A stretch of DNA of 64,000 nucleotides. Origin: Scytonema hofmannii PCC 7110 (GTDB lineage: Bacteria > Cyanobacteriota > Cyanobacteriia > Cyanobacteriales > Nostocaceae). Positions 59,848 to 64,000 of the stretch are shown one piece after another. Below the pieces are notes generated by a model. It did no database searches and had not been told where the DNA came from. It saw only the letters and a program-made list of their open reading frames with translations. Within the stretch, counting starts at the first letter, position 1. The number at the start of each line of letters is the position of its first letter. The position numbers and the translations under genes were made by a program. The stretch lies in NCBI RefSeq assembly GCF_000346485.2, contig NZ_KQ976354.1:9101333-9165332 (forward strand). Reading direction: 5' to 3'.

Positions 59848-60711
59848 TTACGGCAGATTGACCTCTTGTAAAAGCCAAAATCCAGCAAAAGATTCTTCTT
59901 GCGGATTGGACTGCACTGCTATAAAATGCACTCCGTTGGCTTTCTGCTTTGCTTCTTCAAAACCTTTAGCTTCTGCCAGAGTTTTGGCATTTTTGATATT
60001 TGCCAAAATCCAGCTTTCAGTAGCACCAGTTTCTAAGATTAATCTTGCTCCTTGACTGTTATCAAATTTCAACCACGCCAACTCCAAACCAGACATCCAA
60101 GCCGCTAGAGGTAATGCTCTGGGTGAGAAAATCAAAATACCGGGAATGCGGGTTTCAGGGGAAACTTGCACGAGATCTAAAGGAAATGCTTCGCTAAAAC
60201 CAATTTCCCACTCGTGCATCTCAGCAAAATCCGTACCCTGTAAGGTAACAAATGACCACTGCTGTCCTTCTAAAGCGTCTGGTAACCGTTGGGGTAAGGG
60301 ATTTTCCAAACGCACTGAGGGATTAGTTCCTGCTTGATACCCTGCTTCCTGGGGATAGACGTCTTCCATCCTGTGTTGCAGCCATTGGTTCAGCAGCAAA
60401 GTCCGGCGACTTTGTTGTGCGGGAATACCAAGGTCTTTGCAGGCTTTTGTAATCATATTGTTCATTTGGCGACGGAAAAAGCGAATTCTCCTTGGAGAAG
60501 CACCTGCTTTCTCAATGGCTTCTTCTACAGCCGTCCGCAACCATACTGAATTGACTTCAGTACTGGGGCAATACTTGGCAAAGCGAAAAACAGAATCTAC
60601 TTTGGTGCTCGTATCTAACGGGCTTTCGCATACCAAGACTTCCCAAAGTTTTTTTTGATTTTCGTCCACTATTGGACGTGAGTAAAAATCTAGTTCCCAA
60701 ATACTGCCCAT
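59848..60711 (-). CDS. Tab2/Atab2 family RNA-binding protein
   Basis: The protein has 287 residues, starting WELDFYSRPIVDENQKKLWE, the Tab2 hallmark. Other blocks are RRIRFFRRQMNNMITKACKD, LQGTDFAEMHEWEIGFSEAF and the C-terminal GFWLLQEVNLP. In algae and plants Tab2/ATAB2 bind RNA and support translation of photosystem I psaB. Cyanobacterial homologues are conserved and presumably act in photosystem biogenesis. Confidence 0.92.
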   Translation of the reverse strand: MGSIWELDFYSRPIVDENQKKLWEVLVCESPLDTSTKVDSVFRFAKYCPSTEVNSVWLRTAVEEAIEKAGASPRRIRFFRRQMNNMITKACKDLGIPAQQSRRTLLLNQWLQHRMEDVYPQEAGYQAGTNPSVRLENPLPQRLPDALEGQQWSFVTLQGTDFAEMHEWEIGFSEAFPLDLVQVSPETRIPGILIFSPRALPLAAWMSGLELAWLKFDNSQGARLILETGATESWILANIKNAKTLAEAKGFEEAKQKANGVHFIAVQSNPQEESFAGFWLLQEVNLP

Positions 60712-60777
60712 GTTATGCCGTTGAGATTTGGCTACTTTTCTATATTTTCATGATACGAGCAATTGGGGACTGGGGAT

Positions 60778-60842
60778 AGTGACCAGTGACCAGTGACCAG
60801 TGACCAGTGACCACTAACAACTAACAACTAACAACTAACAAC
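60778..60842. repeat. GTGACCA array and AACTAACAACTAAC tract
   Basis: Five GTGACCA heptamers followed by several TAACAAC units lie between the Tab2 gene and the stop of the histidine kinase. Confidence 0.9.
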
Positions 60843-62716
60843 TACTTAATCGGTAACGTCAGTATAAATTCGGTTCCTTTACCAAGATCTGAAACCACTT
60901 CAATGTTGCCCTTGTGCTTTTCAATAATTTTGTAACAAATACTTAATCCTAAACCAGTCCCTTTTCCGACTGGTTTAGTTGTAAAAAACGGATCGAAAAG
61001 CTTATTTTTAATTTCAGAAGGAATTCCAGGTCCATTATCCTTTATTACTATTTTTACTTGATTATTATTTAACTTTGATGTCTCGATCGCAATCTGTTTG
61101 TTGCTACTTACATTTTCATCTATCAGTGCATCTATCGCGTTACTTAAAATATTCATAAACACTTGATTGAGTTGTGCTGGATAGCACTCAACTAAAGGCA
61201 AGTTTCCATATTTTTTTATAATTTCAATCTCCTGCTTAATTCGATGATTGAGAATTAATAATGTATTGTCTATGCCTTCATGAATATCAACTTCTTTCAT
61301 CTCAGCTTCATCTAGCCGAGAGAAGTTTCGCAAAGATAACACTATTTCTCGAATGCGCTGTGCGCCTATTTTCATGGAAGAAAGCATTTTAAATAAATCA
61401 TTGCTGAGAAACTCAAATTCAATTTCTTGAATTTTCTCTTCAATAATTTTGTTCTGGTTGGGATATTGCTGCTGATATAAATGTATTAAATCAAGTAAGT
61501 CTTGAAAATAACAACTAGCACATTCAATATTGCCATAAATAAAGTTAACAGGGTTATTAATTTCATGGGCAACTCCTGCTACCATTTGACCAAGGGAAGA
61601 CATTTTTTCTGTTTGAATGAGTTGACCCTGGGTTTCTTGCAGATCTTGCAATGCAAGTTTCAGTTCTTGAGTTCGTTCTTCTACTCGTTGTTCTAAAGTT
61701 TGGCGAGAAACTTCTAGTTCATGGGTGTAATCTCCTACCCATTGCACCAATTGATTGAGGGAGGTTGCAAGCGTACCTACTTCATCGGTACTCGTGACAG
61801 GGGATCTGAGATCAAAATCTTGTTCTTGAGTAATTTTTCTAGCAACATCAGTTACTGCAAGTAGAGGACGGGCGATTCCCCCACTAGTGTAGAGTGCTAA
61901 TGCTGCGGCGATGGCAACTGACAGAAGCATGCTTCCAAAGATAGTTTGCAATCGCAGTGCTTGAGCATGACTAAAGCTGGTATTTGCGTGCTGTTTTTGA
62001 GTTTTAGCTCGGATTAAAATTCGACTTAACTCTTCTGAAATCAATTCAAAGGTAACATTGATGCGAGCAGCTTCCTTCCCCTTCATAATAACCATAAATT
62101 CACTCTGGTTACTTGATGTCTTTTTCATCTCTAATTTATTAGAGTCTATTTTTTCCCAAAAAGACTTTATTAAAGTACTATAAGATTCTGTATTTTTTTG
62201 ATATTTTTGTAAAATATTTGTTAAATATTCATATTCTACTGCTAAATGATTGGGATTTTTTTTGATAAAAAACTCAAGTTCCGATAAAAATATCTTAACT
62301 TGCTCCACATGAGCTAAAAATTTATTTTTTTCAAATTCTAACCAAACAGAATCTTCTATAACTGTTACTAAGCGCTGAGGATGTAATCGTGTTGTCATCA
62401 CTGCATTTTCTAAATTTCTTAACATATCCTCTTGCTGATAAGCTAGCTCTAACTGTATCTGAGCTTGTTTTTCGTAGTAATCAGCGATGACTAGCCCGCT
62501 CGTTGTGCCTAAAATAGCAAGACCAATTGACACAGAATATCCGTAACCAATTTTTTTAGCAATACTTAGACTATTAATGAAGTAATTGATTTTTATTTTA
62601 CCAAAGAAAGATTTTAAGCCTAACTGTTTCTCTTTAGCTTTGCTTTCTAGGTTTTCCGAAGCAGAACTAGAACTGCGAAATAGCATTTTTTTAACTCTTG
62701 CTAAATAAGCAATCAA
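60842..62716 (-). CDS. Membrane sensor histidine kinase with HAMP domain
   Basis: The protein has 624 residues. Two transmembrane segments (about 52–75 and 265–285) flank an extracytoplasmic helical sensor of about 190 residues. A HAMP domain follows ([20 protein letters not shown]), then a coiled coil ([19 protein letters not shown]). The H-box is [20 protein letters not shown], the N-box [14 protein letters not shown], and the G-boxes [20 protein letters not shown] and [16 protein letters not shown]. All residues for ATP binding and phosphorylation are kept. No response regulator is encoded next to it, so it is an orphan kinase. The sensed signal is not evident. Confidence 0.94.
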   Translation of the reverse strand: MIAYLARVKKMLFRSSSSASENLESKAKEKQLGLKSFFGKIKINYFINSLSIAKKIGYGYSVSIGLAILGTTSGLVIADYYEKQAQIQLELAYQQEDMLRNLENAVMTTRLHPQRLVTVIEDSVWLEFEKNKFLAHVEQVKIFLSELEFFIKKNPNHLAVEYEYLTNILQKYQKNTESYSTLIKSFWEKIDSNKLEMKKTSSNQSEFMVIMKGKEAARINVTFELISEELSRILIRAKTQKQHANTSFSHAQALRLQTIFGSMLLSVAIAAALALYTSGGIARPLLAVTDVARKITQEQDFDLRSPVTSTDEVGTLATSLNQLVQWVGDYTHELEVSRQTLEQRVEERTQELKLALQDLQETQGQLIQTEKMSSLGQMVAGVAHEINNPVNFIYGNIECASCYFQDLLDLIHLYQQQYPNQNKIIEEKIQEIEFEFLSNDLFKMLSSMKIGAQRIREIVLSLRNFSRLDEAEMKEVDIHEGIDNTLLILNHRIKQEIEIIKKYGNLPLVECYPAQLNQVFMNILSNAIDALIDENVSSNKQIAIETSKLNNNQVKIVIKDNGPGIPSEIKNKLFDPFFTTKPVGKGTGLGLSICYKIIEKHKGNIEVVSDLGKGTEFILTLPIK

Positions 62717-63271
62717 GAGAGTTACAAGAAGTATTAATGATGTTTTTACCTACACATAAGACCAAAACCCTGCTTTTTAAAATTCAGAATTTTGCTGTAT
62801 ATGTAGGAATCCAGTTTGATTTTTAAAATCTCAGTAGGCAGGCGCTCTCACCTCTTACCTCTGTGTACTCTGCGTCTCGGCGGTTAAATAAATTATTTTT
62901 AAACCGCAGAGGGCGCAGAGGAAAAAGATGAGGAATTGCCGCCTGAATCAAAATTTTATGAGCCGCCTTGACAGGGCTAGCATTGCTCACCCTACATGAC
63001 TTAAAATTTTTCATGAATAATTTAGGATCTTATATATTATTCATGTTATTTGGTAATTCCATATTAAGACAGCAGTAAGATTACGGAATTTCCTAAAAAA
63101 GAGTGTTTTCATCTATTAGTCTTAATTTCTTGAAATTCAATTCATAAAATCTTTTCTTTTGTACGTAAGTAGTTGAAAGCAGATGTCAAAAATATAAGTA
63201 GATATTCGGTTTGCATTGTAACAGTTAATTCCTAAATTATATATCTATTCTTTTGGATTACGTGTGAGCAA
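62717..63271. other. Long intergenic region before the porin gene
   Basis: No convincing gene is seen. 62857–62921 has an inverted pair of the dispersed repeat (CTCTGCGTCTCGGCGGTTAAA and AACCGCAGAGGGCGCAGAGG). The AT-rich stretch 63010–63240 probably contains the porin promoter; no motif can be named with confidence. Confidence 0.6.
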
Positions 63272-64000
63272 GTGATATCAAGAATTTGGCTAAATTCTTT
63301 GCTGCTCAGCCCCACTGTTACGATCGCAACCTTGGTTGTCTCACTTTCAACAGTTACAGCTGAAGTATCAGTCCCCAAGCAAAATCGACCATATAGCATA
63401 GCGGACTTTTCTCAAAACAATCAACTGCAAGTCACCTCCGTTTCTCAGTTATCTGACGTGCAAGCTACAGATTGGGCTTTTGTTGCACTACAATCTCTAA
63501 TAGAACGGTATGGTTGTATTGCTGGCTATCCTAACGGTACTTATCGCGGTAACCGGGTAATAACACGATACGAATTTGCGGCAGGGTTAAATGCTTGTTT
63601 AGATCGGGTCAATGAACTTGTTACGACTACAAGCGCCGATCTAGTCACTAAAGAAGATTTAGCCACACTTCAAAAGCTGCAAGAAGAGTTTGTCGCAGAA
63701 CTTGCTCAGCTGGGCGATGCTGCAAAGCAGCCGCTTCGCGAACGCATAAATGTGTTAGAATCTAGCACGGATGAAGCTCAAAAGAATCAGTTTTCAACCA
63801 CCACAAAACTCACTGGTGAAGCTATCTTTGCTGTGAGTGGTGTTTTTGGTAATGATGCAGCCGATAGAGACAGCAATTCAAATAACAACTCAGATTTGCA
63901 AAATAATATTATATTTAGCGACCGCCTGCGACTCAATTTTGATACTAGTTTTATTGGCAAAGACCTTTTAAGAGTCCGCTTACAAGCCAGAAATGGGACT
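63272..64000 (+). CDS. SLH-domain porin (iron uptake porin type), partial
   Basis: The visible 243 codons run off the right edge. Start GTG 63272 gives ISRIWLNSLLLSPTVTIATL, a signal peptide ending near AEVS. The SLH domain follows (DVQATDWAFVALQSLIERYG CIAGYPNGTYRGN), then RYEFAAGLNACLDRVNEL, a coiled coil (ATLQKLQEEFVAELAQLG) and the first barrel strands (FSDRLRLNFDTSFIGKDLLR). This is the layout of the abundant cyanobacterial outer-membrane porins, which attach to cell wall through SLH. No ATG is present in frame upstream, so the GTG start is the best choice. Confidence 0.88.
   Translation, partial: MISRIWLNSLLLSPTVTIATLVVSLSTVTAEVSVPKQNRPYSIADFSQNNQLQVTSVSQLSDVQATDWAFVALQSLIERYGCIAGYPNGTYRGNRVITRYEFAAGLNACLDRVNELVTTTSADLVTKEDLATLQKLQEEFVAELAQLGDAAKQPLRERINVLESSTDEAQKNQFSTTTKLTGEAIFAVSGVFGNDAADRDSNSNNNSDLQNNIIFSDRLRLNFDTSFIGKDLLRVRLQARNGT

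Noticed and set aside
62823-63014. 63-codon minus-strand open frame
   Set aside because: It runs through a dispersed repeat and has no family resemblance.
1-64000. tRNA or rRNA genes
   Set aside because: No cloverleaf with a T-loop GTTCGAATC-type box or rRNA segment was recognised by eye; a tRNAscan run would settle this.

Overview
The window comes from a filamentous, probably heterocystous (Nostocales-type) cyanobacterium. This rests on abundant GCGATCGC (HIP1-like) octamers, families typical of that group (Tab2/Atab2, COP23, SLH-porin, cytochrome c6, DUF4351/Rpn-type proteins, zinc-ribbon kinase–WD40 proteins) and many cyanobacterial short dispersed repeats (GTGACCA, GGGAGTA, GGGCATT and TAACAAC tracts). 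No rRNA or tRNA gene was recognised.

Layout. (1) 1–9.6 kb, minus strand: a specialised-metabolism operon that I read as an indolocarbazole (rebeccamycin/staurosporine-type) pathway. It has a chromopyrrolic-acid synthase (RebD/VioB family), a RebC/StaC-type FAD monooxygenase, a glutathione S-transferase, a StaP/RebP-type P450, a truncated P450, a VOC protein and a further P450 that runs off the left edge. (2) 9.6–14.7 kb: a scrambled accessory zone with a small two-gene operon, several broken OsmC copies, DUF4351 genes and a decayed PIN gene. (3) 14.7–21.1 kb: a MoxR–vWA–iSTAND–nucleosidase operon resembling NTP-dependent conflict (defence) systems, with a divergent membrane protein gene. Two of its proteins share a helical module of about 45 residues. 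(4) 21.2–24.9 kb: a 1.1-kb tandem duplication of a DUF4351 gene, another OsmC remnant, cytochrome c6 and an aldo/keto reductase remnant. (5) 25.1–28.0 kb: a tldD–pmbA pair. (6) 28.0–31.3 kb: a CRISPR array of 17 repeats without cas genes, ending at the 5' end of a group II intron that is itself 3'-truncated. (7) 31.5–42.5 kb: an ArsR–ClpN fusion, a hisD-like gene, then a block of mobile-element remnants (IscB with a candidate ωRNA, IS66 between long inverted repeats, a TnpB tail), then a kinase–HAD–aminotransferase operon. (8) 42.5–64 kb: mostly chromosomal-type genes: pyrB, a TPR protein, a PPC-domain proline-rich protein, a Ser/Thr kinase–WD40, a double trypsin–TPR protein, COP23, a ClC–CBS–USP transporter, an MFS remnant, a second PmbA-like gene, Tab2, a histidine kinase and a partial SLH porin.

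The two systems most worth follow-up are the indolocarbazole operon and the nucleosidase–iSTAND–MoxR–vWA operon. The intron junction at a CRISPR repeat and the IscB locus come next. Family assignments are from recognition of motifs and remembered family sequences; no database search was run.
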